Shown here: in pieces, positions 35,101 to 42,946 of the stretch
Layout of the letters: each line of letters starts with the position of its first letter
How positions within the stretch are numbered: the stretch's first letter is position 1
Assembly: GCF_004364865.1 (NCBI RefSeq)
Contig: NZ_SOAU01000001.1
Span: forward strand, 2,822,001 to 2,886,000
Direction of reading: 5' to 3'
DNA length: 64,000 nt
DNA from: Ilumatobacter fluminis
GTDB lineage: Bacteria; Actinomycetota; Acidimicrobiia; Acidimicrobiales; Ilumatobacteraceae
Notes under the pieces: generated by a model
Databases searched by the model: none
What the model was told of the DNA's origin: nothing
The model's input: the letters and a program-made list of their open reading frames with translations, nothing else
Made by a program: the position numbers and the translations under genes

Positions 35101-38100
35101 CGCCGTTCGCGATCGCCGCCTCGAGCTGGCTCGCACTGTTCATCGGGTCGAGTCCGGCGGCGAACAACCCGCCGACGAGACCGGTCTGCTCGAACTCCTG
35201 ACGTTCTCGCAGCATCGTCCGCATCTCACCGAGGATCCGCTCACGCTCGGCAGGCGTCGACGCAGCGGCGAGACGTCGTGAGAACGTCGACGGGTCGCCG
35301 TAGCGAAGCATGTGGCCGATGTCGAGATCGTCACGACCGTCGAGGTCGCCGAGGATGTCGTCGTCGAAGCTGCCGGCACCGTGGCGGCGTTCGTATGCCT
35401 CGCGGATGCGCTGGATCTCCTCGGGAGTCTTGTTCGACAGGACTTCACGGATCCGTGCCTCGTCGGTGCTTCCGATGCCCTCGACCGCGAAGAAGATCTC
35501 GTCTTCGTCCGACAGCCGACCACCGTTGGCGACCAGCGCCTCGATTTCGTCGTGCGAGACGCCGGAGGTGTAGCGATCGACGTACTCGTCGAGCGTCTCG
35601 ACTCCCCCGGTCGCCGACTGATACGCCTCGCCGAGCGCTTCCATGTTGGCGCCGGCACGCTCCCGGATCGCCTCCTCGCGGTTGCTGTCCCGTCGTTGAA
35701 AGTCGGCAAGCGCCTCCTGGTAGGCGTCGTTGCTGAGGTCGCCGGACCGGCGCATCAGCTCGAGGCGATCGCGCTCGGCACGCATGTCGAGCGCAACGTC
35801 TCGCTCGGCTCGCGTCCGCTGGTTCCGGACCACCGCCTCGGTCTCGTCGTCCGATGCGTACGTGCTCCGCCGTTCGCGGTCGAGTCGGGCGGCGTCGATC
35901 GCCGACTCGTCGCCACCGACCATGGCATCCATCAAGCCGATGTCTCCGTTGCGGAGCAGCGGCGAGTCGCGGTCTTCCATGTCGGCCACGGCACTCTCGT
36001 CGACATCGGCCAACTCGGCCATCATGCGGGTGCGGAAGTCGCCGTACCCCATGTCCTCGAATCGCGACACCACGCGCTCGTTGCGCTCCCGAATGCGTTG
36101 CTGCAGCTCCGCCGGCGTCAGCCCCTCCTCACGAGCCCGGCGCTCCTCCTCCGCCCTGATCCGGGTGAAGACGCTGCGCATCCCTTCCTCGTCGGTGCCC
36201 ATGCCCGCCATGGCCACCTCGAGTTCGGCGGCGTCCGCTGCGTCGGCATCGCCGCTGATCAATGCCTCGGTCTGATCGAGCTCGGCCTCCGAGAAGTCGT
36301 CGCGCACCGCGGCGCCGAGCGACTCCCCCGTCAATCGCTCGTACTCGGCCTGGATGGCGGCGATCTGCGCCGGTGTCTTGCCACGCAATGCAGCAACGAC
36401 AGCGGCCTCGTCCGTGCCGAGTCCCTCGATTGCTTCGGCGATCGCTGCGGCATCGGCGCGCGCGGCCTCCCCCGACATGAGCGCCTCGGCACGCTCGAGT
36501 TCTCGATCGCTGAGGTCACCTCGGACGTCGTCCTCGAGCGTGTCGCCGAACAGCTCCTGGTACCGCTTGTCGAGACTGGCACGTTCCACCGCCGTGGTCG
36601 CGCCCCCCAACGCCTGGAACACGGTCGCTTCGTCCGTCCCCATGCCACTGATCGCGCCGCGAATCTGGTTCGCCAACACATCAGGGTTGAAGCCCGAGTT
36701 GGTCGCCTGAGCCAGTTGGGCCAGTTCGAGGCCCCCGAACGATGCAATCGCCTCGGTCTCGAATGCCGTCGCCAGCTCGGGTGTTCGCCGGGAGGCGATG
36801 CGACGCATCGTCGTCTCGGCGACGAAACCGATGCTCGACATCCCCCCTTGGAAGAACTGCTGAGCCAGCTGTTGTTGATCGGCGTCGAGGCGCGCCCACT
36901 CCTCGTTGAACGCTTCACGGCTTCCCGTCGCACGCGCCTCGGTCAACGCGGTCAGCGAATCGAGGTCTGCGACCATCCGGTCACGGGTTTCCGCATTGCG
37001 CTGCCGCTCCCAGGCCTCGTTGTCGGCCTCGGCATCGGCCCACCAGTCCTGGAAGCTGTCGACCAGGCGCTCCCAGAACGAGCGCTCACGCCCTTCTTGT
37101 CCGGCGGCCCAGTCGCGAATGGTCTCGCGCGCCTGTTCGGCACGCTCGTCGATGGTCTCGGTGATTCTGTCGGCCTCCGTCTGAGCCGCCGTGGTCAGTC
37201 GCGTCACCTCGGCGTCTGCCTCCGACGCCCGAGTTCGCCCCCACGACGTCGTCGGACGAGCCTCGACGGTTGCCTTGTTGGGGTCCTCGTCGTCGGCCCA
37301 GTGGCGCCGGATCGCTGCCGCTTGTCGATCGGCTGCGGTGCCGGCATCCCGCTTGACCTGGTCGCCCGCCTCGCGCAACTGCTCACGCCGACGATCCATC
37401 GACGCTCGAACGCCGGCCTTTGCCTGGGCGGACAGCGTGCGGGCTCGACCGAGATAGTCGTCACGAGTGCGCTCGATGTCGGCGGTGTCGGCCTCACCCG
37501 TCACGGCGTCGCGGATCGACGCGTTCTCGGAGTCGACCGCCTGCCTCGCGGCCGCCGCCTCGCCGGTCTCCTCCGCACCACGCTCCGAGACCGCCGACGA
37601 GGCCGCGGTCCCAGCCGACCTGATCTCGTCGACCTGAGCGTCACGTTCGGCCTCGACCGCCTGCTGCTGTTCGGTTACCTTCGCCGTCAACTGCTCCTCG
37701 GTGACCCCAGCGGCATCGGCGATGCCGCGCAGCTCACGGTCGATCTCCGATACCACGTCGGGCTTGCGCTCGTCGCCGAGCGCCACCATGGCGGGAACCT
37801 GCTGACCATGCGTGGCAGCGACCGCACCGGTGACGACCCCCTGGGCTCGGTCGTCGACCTGCCCGAGCAGGCGCGCCACCGCATCGCCGATCAAGTCGGC
37901 CTGCCCCGCAGGAAGCGGCTCGAGCGACGCGGGACCGGCATCGCTGACGCTGATCGGCGGTTCAGCCGCTGTGGGTGCACCAGCCCGCTCCTCGATGGCT
38001 GCAACTTCGGCGCGCGCTGCTTCGAGCTGACGGGTCAAGTCGGCGCGTTCGGCCTCGGTGAGATCGGGCGACTCGAGTTGCCGCTCCAGGTCCGCGACCG

Positions 38101-39946
38101 CTTCACGACGAGTGTTCGGAACGTAATCGGCCGGATTGAGTCCCGCGTACGGCGGCGGCGTGCCGACCGGCGAAAGCTGCTGCGTGGGCAGGCGTTCACC
38201 GGCCGCGGACTCGATGCTCGAGATCGCCCCGTCGGCAGCCATGGTGTCGAGCTGGGTCGGGCGTGGCGCGTCCTCCGGCACCGGCGCCTGCTGCGAGCGG
38301 AGTTCCGATTCGAACTCCGGCGCTTCACCACGCCGCAGCTGATCGATCGACTCACCTTCACTCGAGACATCACCGGCGCCTTCGGCCGTCGCTGACAGGT
38401 CGCCGTCGGCGACTCCGTCGACCGACGCTTGTGATGCGCTGCGCCACTGCTCCAAGCCGGCGTCGCCGAGAGGCGCCGGTCGGGGCGCCGCACCACCTCC
38501 GCCACCGCCGCTCGGTCGGCCGCCGCCACCGCCGCTCGATCGGCCGCCGCCACCGCTCTGTCGGCCGCCGCCACCGCGCGTTGTCGGAGGTGCCGGTCCG
38601 CCGCCGACGGAGGCGCTCCCCGGCCCGTTCCGCCGCTCGAATCCCGGTGTCGTGAGCTCCGTCTCGGCCGGCCCGGAGCGACCCTCGATCACCAACGGCT
38701 CCATCTCCACCACACCCCCACCAACATCACCCGCACCACGCCCAGCACCACCCTCGATCACCAACGGCTCCATCTCCACCACACCCGAACCACCATCACC
38801 CGCACCACGCCCAGCACCCGCATCACCCGCACCACCCCCAGCACGACCCTCGACCACCGACGGCTCCATCTCCACCACACCCCCACCGGGCCCCGCACCA
38901 CCCTCGACGACCAACGGCTCCATCTCCACCACACCCCCACCAACATCACCCGCACCACGCCCAGCACCACCCTCGATCACCAACGGCTCCATCTCCACCA
39001 CACCCGAACCGGGCCCCGCACCAGACCCAGCACCACCCTCGATCACCAACGGCTCCATCTCCACCACACCCCCACCAACATCACCCGCACCAGACCCAGC
39101 ACCACCCTCGATCACCAACGGCTCCATCTCCACCACACCCCCACCAACATCACCCACACCAGACCCAGCACCACCCTCGACCACCAACGGCTCCATCTCC
39201 ACCACACCCCCACCAACATCACCCACACCAGACCCAGCACCACCCTCGACCACCAACGGCTCCATCTCCACCACACCCCCACCAACATCACCCACACCAG
39301 ACCCAGCACCACCCTCGACCACCAACGGCTCCATCTCCACCACACCCCCACCAACATCACCCGCACCACGCCCAGCACCACCCTCGATCACCAACGGCTC
39401 CATCTCCACCACACCCGAACCAACATCACCCGCACCCGCACCGCCACCACCCACACCAGACCCAGCACGACCCTCGATCACCAACGGCTCCATCTCCACC
39501 ACACCCGAACCATCCGGATCGGTGTTCGGCTCGCCGGTCTCCGCCCGCGGATCCGATCGGGCGCTTGCGGTCGAGTCGGCCTCCATCGCCTCACTGCCGG
39601 ATGCGTCGCCCGACTCGCCGCCGCCATCGGCATCCGGCCCTGACGATCCTCCACCGTCGGCGCCCGCTCCCCCGGCCCGGATGACGAGCGGCTCCATCTC
39701 GACCACGTCGCGTGCCGCGGCCAGGTCGACCCCGGGGCCGGTGGCGTCCGGTTGGTCCCCCGTCGGAGCGGCTTCGTCGAGCGTCGCGGCGGTCGCCTGG
39801 TTCCCGACGGACCGCTGCCAGGCGAGCACCTGCTGCATCAGCGACGTGCGATCCGGCCGCACCTCCCCATCGACCGTGCCTTCCTCCGCGCGAACGTCGG
39901 TGACACGCTCGGGCTTCGGGCTCACTTCGTTCTTCTGCGGTGGCAC
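32150..39946 (-). CDS. Giant 2598-residue repeat protein with annexin-like repeats, JAB-like and deaminase-like domains
   Basis: The likely effector of the injection system. The N-terminus has MQQVLAWQRSVGNQATA, like the QRSxGN motif of other DUF4157-linked eCIS proteins. Residues ~80-425 hold 13 acidic VVEMEPLV repeats, ~450-490 are Gly-rich, and ~650-1060 are coiled coil. Four annexin-like repeats follow, with GMGTDE at 1101, GLGTDE at 1175, GMGTDE at 1248 and GIGSTDE near 1489. A hydrophobic segment lies at ~1668-1710. A JAB/MPN-like domain has HSHP near 2064 and PSGGAGD. TTQ repeats span ~2200-2356. The last ~130 residues hold HSERK (~2521), CPLC (~2541) and RVFMPDG, a deaminase-like zinc pattern. 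No immunity gene lies downstream. Whether it is cargo or structural is not proven. Confidence 0.85.
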   Translation of the reverse strand: MPPQKNEVSPKPERVTDVRAEEGTVDGEVRPDRTSLMQQVLAWQRSVGNQATAATLDEAAPTGDQPDATGPGVDLAAARDVVEMEPLVIRAGGAGADGGGSSGPDADGGGESGDASGSEAMEADSTASARSDPRAETGEPNTDPDGSGVVEMEPLVIEGRAGSGVGGGGAGAGDVGSGVVEMEPLVIEGGAGRGAGDVGGGVVEMEPLVVEGGAGSGVGDVGGGVVEMEPLVVEGGAGSGVGDVGGGVVEMEPLVVEGGAGSGVGDVGGGVVEMEPLVIEGGAGSGAGDVGGGVVEMEPLVIEGGAGSGAGPGSGVVEMEPLVIEGGAGRGAGDVGGGVVEMEPLVVEGGAGPGGGVVEMEPSVVEGRAGGGAGDAGAGRGAGDGGSGVVEMEPLVIEGGAGRGAGDVGGGVVEMEPLVIEGRSGPAETELTTPGFERRNGPGSASVGGGPAPPTTRGGGGRQSGGGGRSSGGGGGRPSGGGGGGAAPRPAPLGDAGLEQWRSASQASVDGVADGDLSATAEGAGDVSSEGESIDQLRRGEAPEFESELRSQQAPVPEDAPRPTQLDTMAADGAISSIESAAGERLPTQQLSPVGTPPPYAGLNPADYVPNTRREAVADLERQLESPDLTEAERADLTRQLEAARAEVAAIEERAGAPTAAEPPISVSDAGPASLEPLPAGQADLIGDAVARLLGQVDDRAQGVVTGAVAATHGQQVPAMVALGDERKPDVVSEIDRELRGIADAAGVTEEQLTAKVTEQQQAVEAERDAQVDEIRSAGTAASSAVSERGAEETGEAAAARQAVDSENASIRDAVTGEADTADIERTRDDYLGRARTLSAQAKAGVRASMDRRREQLREAGDQVKRDAGTAADRQAAAIRRHWADDEDPNKATVEARPTTSWGRTRASEADAEVTRLTTAAQTEADRITETIDERAEQARETIRDWAAGQEGRERSFWERLVDSFQDWWADAEADNEAWERQRNAETRDRMVADLDSLTALTEARATGSREAFNEEWARLDADQQQLAQQFFQGGMSSIGFVAETTMRRIASRRTPELATAFETEAIASFGGLELAQLAQATNSGFNPDVLANQIRGAISGMGTDEATVFQALGGATTAVERASLDKRYQELFGDTLEDDVRGDLSDRELERAEALMSGEAARADAAAIAEAIEGLGTDEAAVVAALRGKTPAQIAAIQAEYERLTGESLGAAVRDDFSEAELDQTEALISGDADAADAAELEVAMAGMGTDEEGMRSVFTRIRAEEERRAREEGLTPAELQQRIRERNERVVSRFEDMGYGDFRTRMMAELADVDESAVADMEDRDSPLLRNGDIGLMDAMVGGDESAIDAARLDRERRSTYASDDETEAVVRNQRTRAERDVALDMRAERDRLELMRRSGDLSNDAYQEALADFQRRDSNREEAIRERAGANMEALGEAYQSATGGVETLDEYVDRYTSGVSHDEIEALVANGGRLSDEDEIFFAVEGIGSTDEARIREVLSNKTPEEIQRIREAYERRHGAGSFDDDILGDLDGRDDLDIGHMLRYGDPSTFSRRLAAASTPAERERILGEMRTMLRERQEFEQTGLVGGLFAAGLDPMNSASQLEAAIANGEAYAEALNAQEDAEPGAPVDPALAAARSRFETTFGGARESQEQVRKQIDAYSDAAVQVGAAVAGIAVTIATAGTAGPAVAALYGALASAAMGMAIESTMRGAAYGYEDMGVDVAVGAVDAVVSVATAGVGGALLDGVEAAIRQQVVRQVAAEGAEEVAESVMRNLVREAIAEAIEGGIGAMPSAAVETMLNDDVWRSGDPWGQILDATGQAGAMGAAMGAGMSGGMGAFNAARGAPTPRADAPSSAGDTPTAHGGAPDAPASGAPTGDGVRPADVDGPVAPDTPPPYDTDFTPPPDADPEIAAARAARGEEPSNAPAARSPSRPDGAPTPARTEGGPDAVYDVDADPHVGEDGIIDLDDPRNRHLIADQMASQAPGELAKDPVASRELFEGFVDQTPDMEIGLVRNNETGEYIVVQGSPGSVDTRHGQGRIWEELMSPDSALRGRWELIVHSHPVDASGTTPPYARVPSGGAGDMWISVHQAQLTGQSVTQEIRITTDAGADVTRYGFDPNHEKPYFIDFPGPDGTRQPHRFATIEDYHDWYRGEFGGDLRPIPSGFPGPRRTPPPTTGQPDQTPGGHVDDTPTEEIDLSELDTTQEIDTSDLDTTQEIDLSELETTQVREAPTGRSHTEQAAIDDFDDAPTQVREALSADSETTQVMERPDFDSETTQVMERPDFDSETTQVMERPDFDSEITQVMERPDFDSETTQVREAPEFDPEATQEIDVTDLETTQEIDISELDFDDAPTVVTGPPVASAPPAPSSPPRPRAAVDQVLQRHGVTRREVGRTGLTPEQFAELPPATQAEVVAQIRDAGDPGVEIIDPTSVTELDLPEYQLAVEEASDSFARLSNIEQGKNVAGTTHGDQALSGYHDPEAVERVRVAGTEAGHETTPHTFDREFEGQYESSHSERKIAENTGRSSLASSKDLCPLCQRWFAARAESLGEPFFVADPTGVRVFMPDGRVVTVPHPSGADTSLAGSMRRGR
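32880..33345 (-). repeat. Thr-Thr-Gln coding repeats, including a 39-bp tandem unit
   Basis: Within the giant gene, four near-identical 39-bp units (about 32977-33141) encode TTQVMERPDFDSE. Flanking shorter units encode TTQEIDxSEL. All carry a TTQ core followed by acidic residues. They link the JAB-like and deaminase-like domains and are predicted to be unstructured. Confidence 0.85.
38680..39710 (-). repeat. Thirteen-copy repeat encoding VVEMEPLV-Gly/Ala units
   Basis: The coding unit is 23 residues (69 bp), for example GGGVVEMEPLVVEGGAGSGV then GDV. Three consecutive copies encode the same residues and others vary only in the Gly-rich linker. The coding strand is unusually rich in G and T compared with neighbouring genes. 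The outer copies (near residues 80 and 410) are the most diverged. Confidence 0.92.
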
Positions 39947-40034
39947 GGGTCACCTCAGGACGTCGTTCTGGACGGATCTGCGCACGCTGCAGCCATCCTC
40001 TCGCTGTCGACGACAGACGCGAGGGTGCACGCCG

Positions 40035-40048
40035 GGGCCGAACGGGCA
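40035..40048. promoter_or_regulatory. Imperfect copy of the TGCCCGAACGGGCA palindrome
   Basis: The sequence GGGCCGAACGGGCA matches the palindromes at 43757 and 47690 at 12 of 14 positions. It lies 89 bp upstream of the giant gene's start, in the 124-bp gap after the AAA+ gene. This gap is the natural place for an internal promoter of the effector gene. Confidence 0.4.
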
Positions 40049-40070
40049 GTGCCCTCTTCCCGACCGGGCA

Positions 40071-42143
40071 TCAGCGACTTCCGGCGGGTCCGATCGTTCG
40101 CTGATCGATCACCCAGAACCAATCACCGAACTCACTCTCGAGGCAGAGTCGGCCGAGCTTGTGATACTCCCCAGCCACGGCACCGATCAGGTCGGGCATC
40201 GACACCTCACGCCCCTGTGATGCCGCCTCGTACGCGGCGGTCACGACGGCGTTCCGGATCGAACCGCCCGCGAGGTCGAACGATTTCGCGAGCACCTGGA
40301 GATCCACGTCGGGACCGATCGGGAGACGGTCGCCGACGAGATGATGCCAGAGCCGCGATCGCGCAGCCGGCGTCGGCTTCGGGAAGTCGACGGTGACGTC
40401 GAGCCGCCGAGCGAACGCTTCGTCCATGTTGAGGCGGAGGTTGGTGGCGAGGACGACGAGACCGTCGAACTGTTCCATCCGCTGGAGGAGGTACGCGACC
40501 TCGACGTTCGCGTAGCGATCGCGCGCATCCTTCACCTCGCTGCGCTTCCCGAACACGGCGTCCGCCTCGTCGAAGAAGAGCACCGTGTCGGTCTGTTCGG
40601 CCGCTTCGAACACGCGGTCGAGGTTCTTCTCGGTCTCACCGATGTACTTGTCGACGAGACTCGACAAGTCGATCGTGTGCAGATCGACGCCGAGGTCGTG
40701 GGCGATCACTTCGGCCGCAAGCGTCTTCCCGGTGCCACTCGGACCGGCGAACAGGGCGGTGATGCCCTCGCCTCGCCCCCCGCCGCGGCGGAGGCCCCAC
40801 GTGTCGAGCACGTGGGGACGATGGCGGACGCGTTCACACGCCGACCACAATGCGGCTTGTGCGGCCGGGTCGACCACGAGGTCGTCCCACGTCGCGCGCG
40901 GCTCGATCCGTCGAGCGAGTCGACCGAGCGCCGCCGAGTTCTGCAGGCGTGCGCCGACACGGACATCGTCGGCCCCGACGGGACCGGCACGGTGCAGCGC
41001 CTGCAGTCTGGCTGCGGCCGATGCCCGCCTGATGCGTTCGGGGTTCAACCGGAACGCCAGCGTCGATTCGGCCGCACCGCTTCCCGCGTCGGAACCGAGC
41101 GCATGCCGCCACGCCGATTCGCGTTCGGCGAACGTGAGGACGGGAGCGTCGAGCGTCAGCGGGGTACCGCTTGCCCAATCGGGATCCCACGACGACCGTC
41201 CGATGAGCACGACGGGGGCGACCGTGGAGGCCAGGCGGAGCAACCGGTCGCCGAGCCGCGGATCCGAACGGAGCGCCTCATCTGCTCCTTCGACGACCAG
41301 CGGTGCGCCTCTGACGGACCGCATTCGAAGCGCTGCCACCACGGTGTGGGCCTGCTCGTCGGAGCGTGTCAGATCCACCGACATGCTTCGGTGTTCGTCT
41401 CCGAAGGCGCCCCGCAGCGCTGAGGCGACGAGTTCGAACGCGCTGCGGTCGCGTGCGTCCCGGACGTACACGAGCACGGCGCCTCGTCGCAGACTCGAGG
41501 CGAGCGCGTCCACCCAGCCGTTGCGAACGTGGCCGTGTTCGACCTGGCGGATCGGTAGGACGGGTTCATCGTCGCCCAGCAGACCGAGCATCACACTGTC
41601 GGGAACCGACAGCTCACGGCTCGCGAACGGCCGATCGTTCGACCCCAGTTCGATGAGACCGCGATCCGCGAGACGACCGTGCGGCGTCAGTCGACGCCGG
41701 TGGCCCGGAACCGTCGGGCTGAGTCCGGCGAGTTGGAGCGCCAAACCGGCAGATGCCCGTCGACGGGTCACGTCGTCGTGGAGAAAGCCGAACCATTGCT
41801 CGAATCGACTGTCGAGGTCCGGTGCCAACGCCACCATGAGCAGGTCGATGTCGAGGCGATCGAGGCCTGCTCGCTCGGCCCACGTGGTGAGCGCGAGCGG
41901 GAGCGGGTCCGGTTCGGGCGGTGACGGCACGACCACCGGCGACGTGATGAGTCGAGCTGCGTCGTCGTGGGTGATGACGAGTCCTCGCATCGGATGCCGC
42001 TGGGCGTCGTCATGCTGTCGACGGGTGAGGGCTCGACCGATGCGATGGCGGAGCGACTCGACGCGTGCGAGGGTCGCTGCAGCGAGCTCGGAGCCATCAC
42101 GCGACCCGCCGTCCTGCAGCTCGGGCCCGACGAGCATGGTCAT
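40071..42143 (-). CDS. eCIS AAA+ ATPase (Afp15-like)
   Basis: A 690-residue ATPase of the type always present in eCIS operons and needed for assembly or cargo loading. The N-terminal ~430 residues include a winged-helix-like part and a degenerate ATPase-like part. The C-terminal AAA domain has Walker A FAGPSGTGKTLAAEVIA, Walker B DTVLFFDEADAVFG, sensor 1 LVVLATNLRLNMDEAFARRL, and sensor 2 GGSIRNAVVTAAYEA. The ATG at 42143, 35 bp after the DUF4255 stop, is the first start downstream of that gene; a second ATG lies two codons later. Confidence 0.9.
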   Translation of the reverse strand: MTMLVGPELQDGGSRDGSELAAATLARVESLRHRIGRALTRRQHDDAQRHPMRGLVITHDDAARLITSPVVVPSPPEPDPLPLALTTWAERAGLDRLDIDLLMVALAPDLDSRFEQWFGFLHDDVTRRRASAGLALQLAGLSPTVPGHRRRLTPHGRLADRGLIELGSNDRPFASRELSVPDSVMLGLLGDDEPVLPIRQVEHGHVRNGWVDALASSLRRGAVLVYVRDARDRSAFELVASALRGAFGDEHRSMSVDLTRSDEQAHTVVAALRMRSVRGAPLVVEGADEALRSDPRLGDRLLRLASTVAPVVLIGRSSWDPDWASGTPLTLDAPVLTFAERESAWRHALGSDAGSGAAESTLAFRLNPERIRRASAAARLQALHRAGPVGADDVRVGARLQNSAALGRLARRIEPRATWDDLVVDPAAQAALWSACERVRHRPHVLDTWGLRRGGGRGEGITALFAGPSGTGKTLAAEVIAHDLGVDLHTIDLSSLVDKYIGETEKNLDRVFEAAEQTDTVLFFDEADAVFGKRSEVKDARDRYANVEVAYLLQRMEQFDGLVVLATNLRLNMDEAFARRLDVTVDFPKPTPAARSRLWHHLVGDRLPIGPDVDLQVLAKSFDLAGGSIRNAVVTAAYEAASQGREVSMPDLIGAVAGEYHKLGRLCLESEFGDWFWVIDQRTIGPAGSR

Positions 42144-42177
42144 GAGCGACTCGATTCGACGAGGGACGTCCGCTGCG

Positions 42178-42909
42178 TCATCGCTCGCGTCGAGGCATGG
42201 CGTGGACCCGATAGACCCGACCCGGTTCGTCCTCCTTGCCACCCCGGACGGTCTCGTCGGGCAGCGCCGTGTCGTCGTCGGCACGGTCGTCGTCCTCGTC
42301 TCGACCTCGTGGGCGGATCGTCTCGGTGTCGTCGGTGTCGGGCCGGGCAACCGAGATGCGGGGCTCTTCGGTGACGGGCGGGCCGAACGGCAACACCCGG
42401 GACACGTCGAGCGGGGCGATACACACCAGGTTGACGGCCGGCTTCAGCTCGCCGCCGAGCGCCGACCAGATGTTGGTGTACATCCGGTCGTCGTCGATCG
42501 CCATGGCGACCTGGGTCACGATCGCCCGCTCGGAATCGGCGAGCGCGCCCGCCAGGATCTCGGGCGGGAGCCGCTCGTTGCGGACCAAGCAGGCCAGGAT
42601 CGACGACAGCAGGCGATGTTCGTCTTCGGGGCGCTTCGTCCACGCGGTGACGAGGTAGGCGAACCGGAACCTGCGCGGCGGTTGCCGCCGATCGACGACC
42701 TTGCCGTCCTCGTCGCGAACGTCTTCGAACATCACTTCGCGGCGGGTGAGGTCCTCACGGATGTCGTAGAGGAAGATGTCGATCGTCGGCTTGTTCAGCT
42801 GTCCGACCCATTCCTTGGTGGGTGCATCGAATTCGAGGTCGACTCCCGACCCGTTCAGCACGTCGCGCTCGAACAGGTTGCGGATCGACTCGTCCAGGTC
42901 GTGGATCAT
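42178..42909 (-). CDS. DUF4255 protein (Pvc16/Afp16-like cap)
   Basis: A 243-residue protein whose first ~190 residues match DUF4255, the family of the tail terminator or cap of eCIS particles. Visible blocks are DLDESIRNLFERDVL, PTIDIFLYDIREDLTRREV, PRRFRFAYLVTAWTKRPEDEHRLLSS and IWSALGGELKPAVNLVCIAPLD. The C-terminal ~50 residues are acidic and disordered, ending VYRVHAMPRRER. It lies between the LuxR-type regulator and the ATPase. Confidence 0.9.
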   Translation of the reverse strand: MIHDLDESIRNLFERDVLNGSGVDLEFDAPTKEWVGQLNKPTIDIFLYDIREDLTRREVMFEDVRDEDGKVVDRRQPPRRFRFAYLVTAWTKRPEDEHRLLSSILACLVRNERLPPEILAGALADSERAIVTQVAMAIDDDRMYTNIWSALGGELKPAVNLVCIAPLDVSRVLPFGPPVTEEPRISVARPDTDDTETIRPRGRDEDDDRADDDTALPDETVRGGKEDEPGRVYRVHAMPRRER

Positions 42910-42946
42910 GGGCGTCTCACGGTGCGTCGCAGCCGACCGCCGTCGG

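Noticed and set aside
35312..38395. A 1027-codon open frame on the plus strand opposite the giant gene
   Set aside because: It is the mirror of a high-G+C coding frame. It has no family match, its composition is skewed to Arg, Leu, Gly and Val, and the minus-strand frame carries clear domains and repeats.
38680..39500. CRISPR array
   Set aside because: The units are direct repeats, but the variation is in-frame linker coding sequence, spacers are not unique, and there are no cas genes.
38652..40220. A 522-codon plus-strand frame with SITNGSISTTPPP repeats
   Set aside because: It is the antisense reading of the VVEMEPLV repeats. The sense frame continues into a well-structured protein with a start and promoter gap.
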